Below, piece by piece: positions 9,806 to 17,978 of a stretch of DNA of 30,493 nucleotides; position 1 is the first letter of the stretch, and each line of letters begins with the position of its first letter. A program made the translations under genes and the position numbers. The notes below the pieces were generated by a model. The model was not told where the DNA came from and did not search any database. It saw only the letters and a list, made by a program, of their open reading frames with translations. Location of the stretch: positions 1 to 30,493 of the forward strand of contig NZ_JAFFPU010000027.1 in the NCBI RefSeq assembly GCF_016919175.1, in the 5' to 3' direction. This DNA is from Leptospira ainlahdjerensis (GTDB lineage: Bacteria > Spirochaetota > Leptospiria > Leptospirales > Leptospiraceae).

Positions 9806-9840
9806 AGATTTCATTCCCTATTTTTTACGTTTCATTCCCG
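9806..9840 (+). promoter_or_regulatory. Candidate LytTR binding site, pair B
   Basis: Two copies start at 9806 (AGATTTCATTCCCT) and 9827 (ACGTTTCATTCCCG), again exactly 21 bp apart and in the same orientation as pair A. The pair is about 145 bp upstream of the GTG start of the DUF1566 lipoprotein. The rest of the 9577-9985 spacer is AT-rich. The frame of the following gene stays open through it, but the translation shows no protein character. Confidence 0.65.
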
Positions 9841-9985
9841 CGCAAAAACCGGTCCTTCTTTGGCCTCAAAAGCCGCCAAATATTACTTTTCTTCTCGTAA
9901 TTTTCTGAAAAGTTACCCGTCACATACAAAGAAATTTCCAAATATATTATATTTTAATAATGTATTTAAGTTCCGGAGGATTTTG

Positions 9986-11482
9986 GTGGATAATAAAATT
10001 TACGAAACAAAGAGCGAAAATTCACGGTTCAATATTTACGATAGAGGATCTAAGTTCCAATTTGCGAAAGGAGTTGTGTTTTTTTGCATCACCTTTCTCT
10101 TCCAATTCTGCCTCATGGACGATCCCAAAGGCGGCATGTTGCTTTTCTCCCTTCTTCGAGACAAAGATAACACAACGGTGACAGATTCTTCATCGTCTCC
10201 TCCCGAAGTCACGGTTGCGACCGCTTCCGTTCATAGCATCGTGATAGATCCGAGTACGACTCCGAACGAATATGTTGGAGGTACGATTCAGTTTCGAGCC
10301 TATCATTATATCAACGGAGTTATGGATTCGGATGTTACGGAGGCCGTAGATTGGACCTCTTCCAATGCGGGCGTTCTAACGGTGTCGAACACTCCCGGAA
10401 CAAAAGGTTTAGCGACAAAGTCAGCTATTGGATCCAGTGACGTCGAAATTCAACCTCCCGCGACACTGATCGCTTTACTACCGTCTACATACACGATCCC
10501 AAAGGCTACCGCGACCATCGCGGCGGTTCCGGACACCACACAACCGACGATTACTTCCTTTACTCCGAGCAACGGCTCGTCCGGTTTTCAACCGCTTCTC
10601 ACATTTGCAATCGACTTATACTTCGACGAAGCTATGGATACGAGCTTAACCCCCGCTCTGACCATAGAGGATAGAATCGCAACCAGCACCTTCGTTCCGA
10701 TGACCGGTTTCAATCATACGCACACCTGGGTTTCGAACACACATTTGACCATTCGACTTTCTCCTTTACCCGATAACTTTTCATTTCGTTGGACACTGTC
10801 GAGTACGAGCTTGAAAGATCTCGCCGGAAATTCACTGAACGCAAACTATACGGCCACGAATGGAACTGTTGCAGAACTTTCCGATTATCCTCTATCCGAT
10901 ACAGGACAAACCGGTTGTTGGGATACGGCTGGAAATCCGGTTACTTGTGCCGGAACCGGAATGGACGCTTCGATCCTTGGACAGGCGCCTTCCGCCACTT
11001 TTACCGGACCGAATTTAAACGTAGGTTATCCTAACGATCCGATTACCTTTCACGGATTGACAAACAAAACCTGGGCATCCTGTGTACACGGTCAGGTTTG
11101 GAACGGAACTAACTGCACCGGAACCGGCGGAGCGAGCACCTACGGCGCGTTAACCGCAACCTGGTCACAGGCGATTCAAAGATGCCGCGACTACAACAAT
11201 CTGAATTCCGGAGCCGGTTATGCAGGTAAAAAAGGTTGGAGATTGCCTACGATCAAAGAGTTTCAATCTCTCTTCGATTATTCTTACTTCGGAGACGACT
11301 ACTTGATCAATCCCGCCTTTTTCCCGAATACCATCGATGGGAACACGAACTACTGGTCTTCCACTGTTCGAGCTTCAAGCTCGAACAAGGACAAGGCCTT
11401 TAAGGTAAACATATACGCAGGTAAAACTCAGAATGTCGACAAGGGAACTACGATGTATCATTATTGCGTTACAAACGAGTGA
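9986..11482 (+). CDS. Ig-like and DUF1566 (Lcl-type) lipoprotein
   Basis: 498 residues from the GTG at 9986, chosen for GGAGGA at 9975-9980 with 5-base spacing; the open frame further upstream is not protein-like. A long basic n-region leads to the hydrophobic stretch VVFFCITFLFQFC, with a probable lipidated Cys at residue 42. The next part has a Big-type Ig-like strand set (about 73-160, with IVIDPS and VDWTSSNAGVLTV) and a second Ig-like unit of the SbsA/Big_5 kind (DTTQPTITSFTPSNGS, FDEAMD, LKDLAGN). The C-terminal DUF1566 domain has LPLSDTGQTGCWD, KGWRLPTIKEFQSLFDYS and NYWSSTVRA. This points to an outer-membrane or surface lipoprotein. A shorter DUF1566 protein follows 11 bp downstream. 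The upstream LytTR-like pairs suggest control by the divergent regulator. Confidence 0.85.
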   Translation: MDNKIYETKSENSRFNIYDRGSKFQFAKGVVFFCITFLFQFCLMDDPKGGMLLFSLLRDKDNTTVTDSSSSPPEVTVATASVHSIVIDPSTTPNEYVGGTIQFRAYHYINGVMDSDVTEAVDWTSSNAGVLTVSNTPGTKGLATKSAIGSSDVEIQPPATLIALLPSTYTIPKATATIAAVPDTTQPTITSFTPSNGSSGFQPLLTFAIDLYFDEAMDTSLTPALTIEDRIATSTFVPMTGFNHTHTWVSNTHLTIRLSPLPDNFSFRWTLSSTSLKDLAGNSLNANYTATNGTVAELSDYPLSDTGQTGCWDTAGNPVTCAGTGMDASILGQAPSATFTGPNLNVGYPNDPITFHGLTNKTWASCVHGQVWNGTNCTGTGGASTYGALTATWSQAIQRCRDYNNLNSGAGYAGKKGWRLPTIKEFQSLFDYSYFGDDYLINPAFFPNTIDGNTNYWSSTVRASSSNKDKAFKVNIYAGKTQNVDKGTTMYHYCVTNE

Positions 11483-11493
11483 GGAATCTATCC

Positions 11494-11991
11494 ATGAATA
11501 AAATAAAATTATCAATCGTTTTAGGTTTTCTTTTTTGGGCCGCCACGTCAGGATTTTCGGTCGGACCTTTTAATCCGGGTGGAACTTCGGGAACGATCGT
11601 CGATTCGGCCACCGGTTTGACTTGGGCACAGTGCAGCATGGGACAAACAACGGCAGCTCCTTGTACGGGCACTCCAACTACTGCCTCTTGGAGTGCTGCA
11701 CTCACTTACTGCAACAATCTCACAACAGGTGGTCTTGTCTGGAGACTTCCAAATATCAAGGAGATTTATACGATCATCAACTTTGCCTTCGAAGCTCCCG
11801 CCATCAGCACCGGCTCGTTTCCCAACACTCCGAGTGCGAGCGACTCTTATTATTGGACATCGACGACTCACCCCTCCCCGGACGGTTCCGGCGGACGCAA
11901 TAAGGCGATGATCGTGGATTTTAGAGAAGGTGGAAGCGACGACGACGTAAAAACTGGATTACACTATGTTCGTTGTGTAGCCGGCCCTTAA
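11494..11991 (+). CDS. Exported DUF1566-domain protein
   Basis: 165 residues. ATG 11494 has GAGG at 11481-11484 and starts 11 bp after the preceding stop, so the two DUF1566 genes are one transcript. The signal peptide is MNKIKLSIVLGFLFWAATSGFS, with cleavage likely before VGPFNPGG; no lipobox cysteine is present. The rest is a single DUF1566 unit: IVDSATGLTWAQCSMG, WSAALTYCNNL, WRLPNIKEIYTIINFAF, YYWTSTTHPS and the ending HYVRCVAGP. The paired cysteines may form disulfides. It looks like the DUF1566 domain of its larger neighbour without the Ig-like part, so a duplication is likely. Function is unknown; these domains are common in leptospiral exported proteins. Confidence 0.85.
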   Translation: MNKIKLSIVLGFLFWAATSGFSVGPFNPGGTSGTIVDSATGLTWAQCSMGQTTAAPCTGTPTTASWSAALTYCNNLTTGGLVWRLPNIKEIYTIINFAFEAPAISTGSFPNTPSASDSYYWTSTTHPSPDGSGGRNKAMIVDFREGGSDDDVKTGLHYVRCVAGP

Positions 11992-12063
11992 GATCAAAGC
12001 ATCTATTATTATACGAACGAGATCGTTTCGAATTTTCTGAAGATCCTAAAGACGAACGGAGCC

Positions 12064-13113
12064 GTGAGTCCTTTTTTTCGAATCCTAATTCAAACGATTT
12101 CGTTTTGTTGTATTTTACTTTCTCGAGAATCGTTAGCCGATACGATCCTCTTGAAAGATAATACGACATTAACCGGCAGGGTAATCGAATACAAAGAACA
12201 CAGCGTTCGATTTTCGAACGCGTACGAAACGATCGAAATTCTTTCGAATCAAATCTTAAACATCGAAATCGGATTTCACGGAATTCCCACGATTCTCAAA
12301 ACAAAGAGCGAACCGGAGTTTTATAAATGCCTTCTGATACATTCCAACTCCGACGGAAAGTTCACTTTTTATGATAAAAAAAAATCGGAACTTTTCATAG
12401 TAGAATTTAAAGACATAGAATTCTTAGAATATACCTTCCCTTTCGATAAAATAAATTTCAAAGGAGTGGTCGGCGGATACGAGGTTGAAATATCTTACAA
12501 ACACGGAGGAATCAAAACTGGAATTCTTTCTGCGATCCGTTCGAACACGACTGTTCTGATCTCAAACTCGAAAGAGATTTCGATTTCCAATTCTACAATT
12601 TCAAAAATTGTCTACAAAGGGAAGGACCTAAAGGAAACAAAAAAGAAAGAATACACCCAATCCGATCGTATTCGACTTTACGATATCCTAATTCCAGGTT
12701 TATATCAGATTCGAACCGAACGGAAATCATTCGGAACTTTTATATTGTTCTCGACTTTTTTATCCGCGCTTGCGTCCCGTTACGAGTATGAAAGGGGAAA
12801 AAAAGAACTCTATAAGCAGAGAGAATTCAATGAACGTAGTATTTTATTAGGCGAAGAATTGGGACTCCTAAGCGCGGATTTTAGTTACGAAGCCTATTAC
12901 GAACATAAGAATAACAATCGCTCCTTATTGATCCTAACTTCTTTATTTTATATGATTCATTTTTTCGATCTTTGGAGTTGGAATCCGATTTTATCAAAGA
13001 AAAACGATTCCAGTTTCAGCATTCTTCCGTCCTTACGACTTCCGATCGGCACAGATCGTTTAAATCCGAACGCAGAAACAAACGCACAAATTCGATTCCA
13101 ATGGAAATTCTGA
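12064..13113 (+). CDS. Exported protein with LSm-like N-terminus and DUF5683-like C-terminus
   Basis: 349 residues from GTG 12064, with ACGGAG just upstream. A signal peptide (about 1-25, ending SRESLA) is followed by ILLKDNTTLTGRVIEYKEHSVRF, an LSm-like beta unit. About residues 95-190 hold a second, related beta-rich part (ISYKHGGIKTGILSAIRSNTTVLI). From about residue 205 comes IRLYDILIPGLYQIRTERKSFGTFILFSTFLSAL, resembling the DUF5683 'proximal to a Gly-rich helix' pattern, then a helix and a further hydrophobic segment near 283-297. It starts 72 bp after the DUF1566 gene on the same strand. An inner-membrane or periplasmic location is likely. A similar short KDGRTFNGKIQ unit occurs at the end of the FecR-type protein at 16757. 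No function can be assigned. Confidence 0.75.
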   Translation: MSPFFRILIQTISFCCILLSRESLADTILLKDNTTLTGRVIEYKEHSVRFSNAYETIEILSNQILNIEIGFHGIPTILKTKSEPEFYKCLLIHSNSDGKFTFYDKKKSELFIVEFKDIEFLEYTFPFDKINFKGVVGGYEVEISYKHGGIKTGILSAIRSNTTVLISNSKEISISNSTISKIVYKGKDLKETKKKEYTQSDRIRLYDILIPGLYQIRTERKSFGTFILFSTFLSALASRYEYERGKKELYKQREFNERSILLGEELGLLSADFSYEAYYEHKNNNRSLLILTSLFYMIHFFDLWSWNPILSKKNDSSFSILPSLRLPIGTDRLNPNAETNAQIRFQWKF

Positions 13114-13426
13114 TTTTTCAAACCGCGCCCTTCGAACCTTATGAAACCGACTTTGACAAAGTTCACTCACGCGCTTCAGAGATTTTTTTCGTGGAACGTT
13201 CATCACAAAATCCACCTAAGAAGAAAAATATCGGATCACAAAACAATCCCGTTTAAAGCCTTACTTTTCCGATCAAACCTTGGTTTAGCGCTTTTAGGGT
13301 TTCAAACCGTTACCGAATAAAAATAGCAAAACCAATTACAAATTAGAATCGCAAACGTTCGATAAGATCCTTTGCCCAAAAGAGAGATTGTAATTCCACA
13401 GAAATCTTAAGATATTTTAGATAATT
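13114..13426. other. Convergent intergenic spacer, nothing recognised
   Basis: 313 bp between the ends of the exported protein gene (plus) and the histidine kinase gene (minus). It is AT-rich, without a convincing terminator hairpin, ORF with a start signal, or repeat. Confidence 0.5.
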
Positions 13427-14332
13427 CTAATATAATCCGCTTTTTCTTTTTCTTTCTGAAGACTCGACATAAAACGAAATTTCAGTCTTAAAACCGTTTC
13501 CGATTTCGCTATGAATTCGCAAATCCGCGTCCAGGCAGATCTCATTCAGCCTTCTTCTTAAATAAAAAAAGGTCCCTTTCGTAAAATCGTCAACGATCGC
13601 AGCGCCCGGTCCGTTATCCTTTACTACAATTCGAATATAATCGGAACGTGTTTTTCCGATTTCCACTTCGATTACAATCGATTCTTTCGATTTTAGAACG
13701 GCGTGTTTCACCGAGTTTTCAACGAGCGTTTGGATTAAAAACGGAGGGATGTATACTTCGTCGATTTCGACGTCCACTTCCTTTCTGAGAATGATACGAA
13801 AAGGAGCCTTGGCCTTATTTTTGACCAGATCGAAATACGAAAGCGTAAAATCGAGCTCCTCTCTAAGCGAAACACGTTCCTCTTCGGCGAACCGAAAAGA
13901 ATAACGAAGCATGTTTGCAAGGCTATCCAAGTATTCAATGGCGCCCTCGCGATAACTCTCCATACGAATCCTCAAGGTCATTAGGGAATTGAACAAAAAA
14001 TGAGGAGTCATTCTCAGATTATAGATTTGCGAACCTACAAAAACTTTCTTTTCCTTCGGTAAATGGATCGTGGGTTCGGTCGGAAAATTCAAATCCTCTT
14101 GATTTTTTTTGAGCAACAAAACCCTGCAAAAAAGACAAACACCTAAGTATTGGCAATAAAGAATAAAAACGATCAAAAATATGCTAATTTTGGAATATAC
14201 TTCCAAAGGATGGTTTACCGAAATATACAAACCGGATCCCAAAAGAAAACAAAAAATGCAGCTTAAAAGAAGAAGGCCCCGGTAATCGGATAACAAGAAA
14301 AATAAAATTCTATTTTTTCCCATTGGAGCCAT
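13427..14332 (-). CDS. LytS-type sensor histidine kinase (His_kinase/HATPase_c)
   Basis: 301 residues. Two membrane segments (about 17-37 and 48-72) with almost no periplasmic loop are followed by a His_kinase box NLRMTPHFLFNSL, with H111 as the phospho-histidine. The HATPase domain has LVENSVKHA (N206) and DNGPG (239-243). The last ATP-lid motif, normally GIGLxNxxxRL, reads KGTFFYLRRRLNEI, so the G2 box is degenerate. Kinases with this HFLFNSL box usually pair with LytTR regulators. The only one here is at 8875-9576, 4 kb away, and the kinase promoter region carries the same CATTCC pair as the regulator promoter. ATG 14332 is assumed; ATG 14323 (third codon further in) is equally good because neither has a strong ribosome site. 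Confidence 0.9.
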   Translation of the reverse strand: MAPMGKNRILFFLLSDYRGLLLLSCIFCFLLGSGLYISVNHPLEVYSKISIFLIVFILYCQYLGVCLFCRVLLLKKNQEDLNFPTEPTIHLPKEKKVFVGSQIYNLRMTPHFLFNSLMTLRIRMESYREGAIEYLDSLANMLRYSFRFAEEERVSLREELDFTLSYFDLVKNKAKAPFRIILRKEVDVEIDEVYIPPFLIQTLVENSVKHAVLKSKESIVIEVEIGKTRSDYIRIVVKDNGPGAAIVDDFTKGTFFYLRRRLNEICLDADLRIHSEIGNGFKTEISFYVESSERKRKSGLY

Positions 14333-14391
14333 GTTCCAAACTGTGCTTTATCCAAGCATTGAGAAAAAAAAAGCAAAATTTGAAAACCGTC

Positions 14392-14426
14392 AACTTACAT
14401 TCCTCATTCAATGACGTTCATTCCTC
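14392..14426 (+). promoter_or_regulatory. Candidate LytTR binding site, pair C
   Basis: Two copies of the motif start at 14392 (AACTTACATTCCTC) and 14413 (GACGTTCATTCCTC), exactly 21 bp apart. They lie between the divergent histidine kinase (start 14332) and EAL gene (start 14535), so they could act on either. GACGTTCAT matches the LytTR half-site pattern at eight of nine positions. Confidence 0.6.
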
Positions 14427-14534
14427 GTTTTGCGCGGTTTAATCCGGGCTTCCTTGAGGTTTATTCTTTGCCGTTATTTAATACTTGGCTTTTGCGAACC
14501 TTTCTTTAGCTTCATATCTCTGCGACCGACTACG

Positions 14535-16748
14535 ATGCAAAACCAATATTCAGAAACTGATTTGAATTTATGCGTCGAGAACGATGGGTCAAAGGAGCCC
14601 CTTACCTGGAGCGAGTATCAACCTTATAGAATCCGGATCGAATCCTCTGCACGATTTAAGAATCGAATCGATTATTTTTTATTGGATCTTTCAGGCAATG
14701 AGATCGAACTTTCTGAATTTAGAAGAAGTGAAAAACGACAGAGAGTAATTTTTCTATCCAGTCGCTGGATCGCTCTCAGCGGTTTCCTTAGGTGGGACGG
14801 CATCCGGGACGAAATCGTCTTTGAAAGCGATTTCGAAGTCCAAACCGAACGAAACGAATCCGATTGGATCGTATGGGATCCTAAACAAAAGGTAAATCTT
14901 AGAACTTCCTTCTGGAAAAATCCTCATCCCAATCATCCTTCTTCTTCCCAAAAACCATCCTTTAAAAAAGAGGAAGACTTGGAATTCTCAGAAGAATTTT
15001 TCATTCTCTATCGATCGATCCATCGTTTCTTAGGACTCGATCGGCGCGAAGGAAACGTCCTACAAATTCTCAGCAAAAACAAAAGACAGAACATCGTATT
15101 AAACGGAAAATTTTCGCCGGAAAACTTCGAAAGTTCTTTCCGCTATTTAGATCTGTTTCCGCTATCTTCCGGATTGATTCAGACTTTCCTAGGACTCAAA
15201 ACTCATATAAGCCGGAATCGACACTATCTCTCGACAAAACACGGAGAACTTCTTCTTTCCAATATCTCCCTTACGACCGATGACAAAATAACGTCCCTCT
15301 TTTTTTCGAACAAAATTTTAACGATCACAAACGGAGAAGGAACCTATAAGAGATTTTCCAGATTTAAGATCGACTCTCAAGGGTCCGTCGCTTTCGAAAC
15401 GATAGCCATCCGAAAAATCTACAACTCGCTTCGATCCGAGGAAATTTTTCATACCATACATCGGATTCAGAATCATATCCCAGTCTTTCCCATAGAACGA
15501 AACACACGCAACGACGAGAATTTAATTTCGGAAAAAGAATATTCTAAATTATTAATATCATCAAAAAAAGGAAATACTTACACGCTGCTTCTACGGCTTT
15601 GGACTTCGGAAGAATGCGAAGAGAAGTCTATGATTCTTTTAGTCGGGGCTTGTCTTGAAAAGATATGCGATTCCAAGAATATTATTTTCGCTTCGTTTTC
15701 GGATGGAACGTTTATTCTTCTTTTTAACTTCTCGGAAGATAAAAATCAAATCGATAAAATCAAAGACGATCTTGGAAGATTTTTTTCCGCGAAACACGAG
15801 ATCGGGACAAAGGAAATTTCTTTCATCGTTTCTATGGGAATTTCCGCCGTGAATTCCGACCAAAACACCGGTATTCAAGAATCCCTGGAACGTTCACGAC
15901 TGATTTTGGAAAACAATCCAATCCGAGGTAAGATGAACTTCGATCGGATAAATTCCCTCCTCAACGAGAGACCTTGCCAACTCTCTTCTTTTTTCCTAGG
16001 AGGAGAAAAATCGGATCGAACTCTCTTTTACGAATACCAACCGATCATCGATCTCCGAACCGGAGAAATCGCCCTTATCGAATCTTTGGCGCGTTTGAAA
16101 ATCGGAAATCGAATCCTATATCCGAACGATTTTATGGATAAGCGGATGGATATCGACACCTTGATGGAGTTAGGAAAACGGTCCTTTGCGGATGCGCTGA
16201 GATTGATCGCAGCCTTGATTCAAAGGGGGAATTTTCACACAAAGATCGCAATCAACATCTCACCGGAACAACTCGCTAAAATCGAATTTTCGGAATCGTT
16301 GATCGAATTGGCGAAATCGTTTTCAGCAGAATGGCGAACGTTTCTGTCTAGGATCGTAATCGAAATCACCGAAAACTCGGAGATCATAGATCATGAAATC
16401 AGCAGACATACTCTGAACGTACTGCACAGTCTCGGGATTACGTTTTCCCTCGACGACTTCGGGACCGGTTATTCTTCTTTTATTCTCTTAAAATCATTCC
16501 CGGTTGAATACATTAAGATCGATAAGGCGTTTATCAAGGGTGTTACGGAAAACACTTTAGACAGGTTGATTGTAAATTCCATCATCGACATAGGTGGAAA
16601 CATGGAATTAAAAGTGATCGCGGAGGGAGTCGAAAATCAAAAACAATTCCTTTACCTTTTATCCATCGGAGTAGAATTGATTCAAGGCTATCATGTTTTT
16701 AGACCTCTTCGAGAGGAAAATATCCTGGAACTACTGACTTATTCATAA
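14535..16748 (+). CDS. EAL-domain cyclic-di-GMP phosphodiesterase with degenerate GGDEF
   Basis: 737 residues from ATG 14535; a TTG at 14430 would add 35 unconvincing residues and cover the LytTR-like site. Residues 1-270 are unrecognised. A degenerate GGDEF-like domain spans about 350-480 (ISFIVSMGISAVNS, SLERSRLILENNPIRGK) with no GGDEF signature. The C-terminal EAL domain (about 495-735) has the catalytic set: E516 in ESLAR, NISPEQL, EITENSE, DDFGTGYSS (D640-D641), the lysine in YIKIDKAF, AEGVEN and IQGYHVFRPL. All metal ligands appear intact, so it should hydrolyse c-di-GMP to pGpG. There are no clear membrane segments, so it is probably cytoplasmic. Eight bp downstream begins a FecR-type gene. 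Divergent from the kinase gene, with pair C in between. Confidence 0.92.
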   Translation: MQNQYSETDLNLCVENDGSKEPLTWSEYQPYRIRIESSARFKNRIDYFLLDLSGNEIELSEFRRSEKRQRVIFLSSRWIALSGFLRWDGIRDEIVFESDFEVQTERNESDWIVWDPKQKVNLRTSFWKNPHPNHPSSSQKPSFKKEEDLEFSEEFFILYRSIHRFLGLDRREGNVLQILSKNKRQNIVLNGKFSPENFESSFRYLDLFPLSSGLIQTFLGLKTHISRNRHYLSTKHGELLLSNISLTTDDKITSLFFSNKILTITNGEGTYKRFSRFKIDSQGSVAFETIAIRKIYNSLRSEEIFHTIHRIQNHIPVFPIERNTRNDENLISEKEYSKLLISSKKGNTYTLLLRLWTSEECEEKSMILLVGACLEKICDSKNIIFASFSDGTFILLFNFSEDKNQIDKIKDDLGRFFSAKHEIGTKEISFIVSMGISAVNSDQNTGIQESLERSRLILENNPIRGKMNFDRINSLLNERPCQLSSFFLGGEKSDRTLFYEYQPIIDLRTGEIALIESLARLKIGNRILYPNDFMDKRMDIDTLMELGKRSFADALRLIAALIQRGNFHTKIAINISPEQLAKIEFSESLIELAKSFSAEWRTFLSRIVIEITENSEIIDHEISRHTLNVLHSLGITFSLDDFGTGYSSFILLKSFPVEYIKIDKAFIKGVTENTLDRLIVNSIIDIGGNMELKVIAEGVENQKQFLYLLSIGVELIQGYHVFRPLREENILELLTYS

Positions 16749-16756
16749 GCTAATAA

Positions 16757-17848
16757 ATGAAACCGGAAATTCTTAGAAAATATTTGGAGAAAAAAATCTT
16801 TGAAGAATCCTTGTCTCCGTTGGAGTCTCCGACGGATAACGATTCCGAAAAACTTTTTATCGAAAATCCCGACGAAGTACGAAAATACGCGGCTTACACC
16901 GAATATTCCTCTTTTCGTAAATTCACCGCAAAATCGACTCCGAGTCTTCTCTTTCATCCGATTCAAAATATCATTCATTCCGGAAAACAAATTCGGGAGA
17001 ATTCCCCAATTTCCTTTTTTTTCCAAAAACAATCGATCTGGGTTTTGAGCGCCGCTTTCGGAGTGATTTTCTCCATTTTTGTCTCTGGATTCTATCAAAC
17101 CGTTAATTCGCCTAACGTTGTTGATAAACGAATTCAACTTCTGGAAAGTGATTGTTCGTTCCGTTTTACCGGGGATAGAATTTGGAAAATCAGGGAACAA
17201 AACAAAAGATGCAGCGTTAAATTTGCTTCAGCTTACGGTTCCACTTCTGTATTTCTATTTCCGAATACTTCGCTCATTTTTAACGCGGCTGGCACCGATT
17301 TTTCGGATTTGATCGTCGAGCTTGAAAAAGGGAAATTCTATCTCAAGGAAACCCTTTCAAAACAGAATGGAACAAAATTTCAAATCGCTTCTTGGACCGT
17401 TCAATTGACTGGAACGGTGATTCTTTCCGAGATTCAAAATACTAAAGTATATTTTACTCTGATAGAAGGTTCGATCGAATCGCAGTACGTCGCCCTTGAT
17501 TCTAAAATTAAAATCCAAAAAGATATTTTAGCACCGGGAGATACGATCGAATTGGAAGGCAATTCGCCTAAATCCAGAAAGATTCATTTAGAAACAAAAC
17601 ACCTGGATCGTCTCAAACAGGATCTAAATCACTGGAACGTAATGGATCAAAAACAAGACGATTCCAGCCTCTCCTCCTTTTTTAACCGCGAAAAGAAAAT
17701 GCAAAACGGGAATGGTTGGATCGTAAGGTTGAAGGACGGAAGAACCTTTAACGGAAAAATTCAATCCGATTCCGGAAAGATAGTCGTCTTTACGCAGAGC
17801 GGAACGATGACTTTTAACGAAGACGAAATTCTTTCGATCTCGAAGTAG
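16757..17848 (+). CDS. FecR-domain membrane protein
   Basis: 363 residues. An N-terminal cytoplasmic part (1-90) resembles the short anti-sigma-like segment of FecR proteins. One membrane helix (about 92-113, SIWVLSAAFGVIFSIFVSGF) is followed by a periplasmic FecR domain: VFLFPNTSLIFN, LEKGKFYLKET, FQIASWTVQLTGTVI and VYFTLIEGSIES. The last 40 residues form a distinct short beta unit, VRLKDGRTFNGKIQSDSGKIVVFTQSGTMTF, like the LSm-like start of the protein at 12064. FecR proteins usually relay a periplasmic signal to an ECF sigma factor, but no sigma factor gene is near. The 8-bp gap to the EAL gene suggests co-expression, so it may instead tie a periplasmic signal to c-di-GMP turnover (inference). 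ATG 16757 is the first start in frame. Confidence 0.8.
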   Translation: MKPEILRKYLEKKIFEESLSPLESPTDNDSEKLFIENPDEVRKYAAYTEYSSFRKFTAKSTPSLLFHPIQNIIHSGKQIRENSPISFFFQKQSIWVLSAAFGVIFSIFVSGFYQTVNSPNVVDKRIQLLESDCSFRFTGDRIWKIREQNKRCSVKFASAYGSTSVFLFPNTSLIFNAAGTDFSDLIVELEKGKFYLKETLSKQNGTKFQIASWTVQLTGTVILSEIQNTKVYFTLIEGSIESQYVALDSKIKIQKDILAPGDTIELEGNSPKSRKIHLETKHLDRLKQDLNHWNVMDQKQDDSSLSSFFNREKKMQNGNGWIVRLKDGRTFNGKIQSDSGKIVVFTQSGTMTFNEDEILSISK

Positions 17849-17978
17849 CAAAGCTGCCCCCGAAGGAATCAAAGCTTTTCCTCAAAGAATGAAAGGAAGC
17901 GATTTTTCGCAAAGGATTCGTTTCTGATATGTTCCATTGATTAAGATTAACTTAAACAATTCTAATGGAGTTTCACTC

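Noticed and set aside
9518..9985. N-terminal extension of the DUF1566 lipoprotein
   Set aside because: The extra 156 codons cross the LytTR gene start and the motif pairs and are Ser/Phe/Lys-rich noise. GTG 9986 has a good ribosome site and gives a signal peptide.
14430..14534. TTG start for the EAL gene
   Set aside because: It adds 35 unconvincing residues without a ribosome site; ATG 14535 is simpler.
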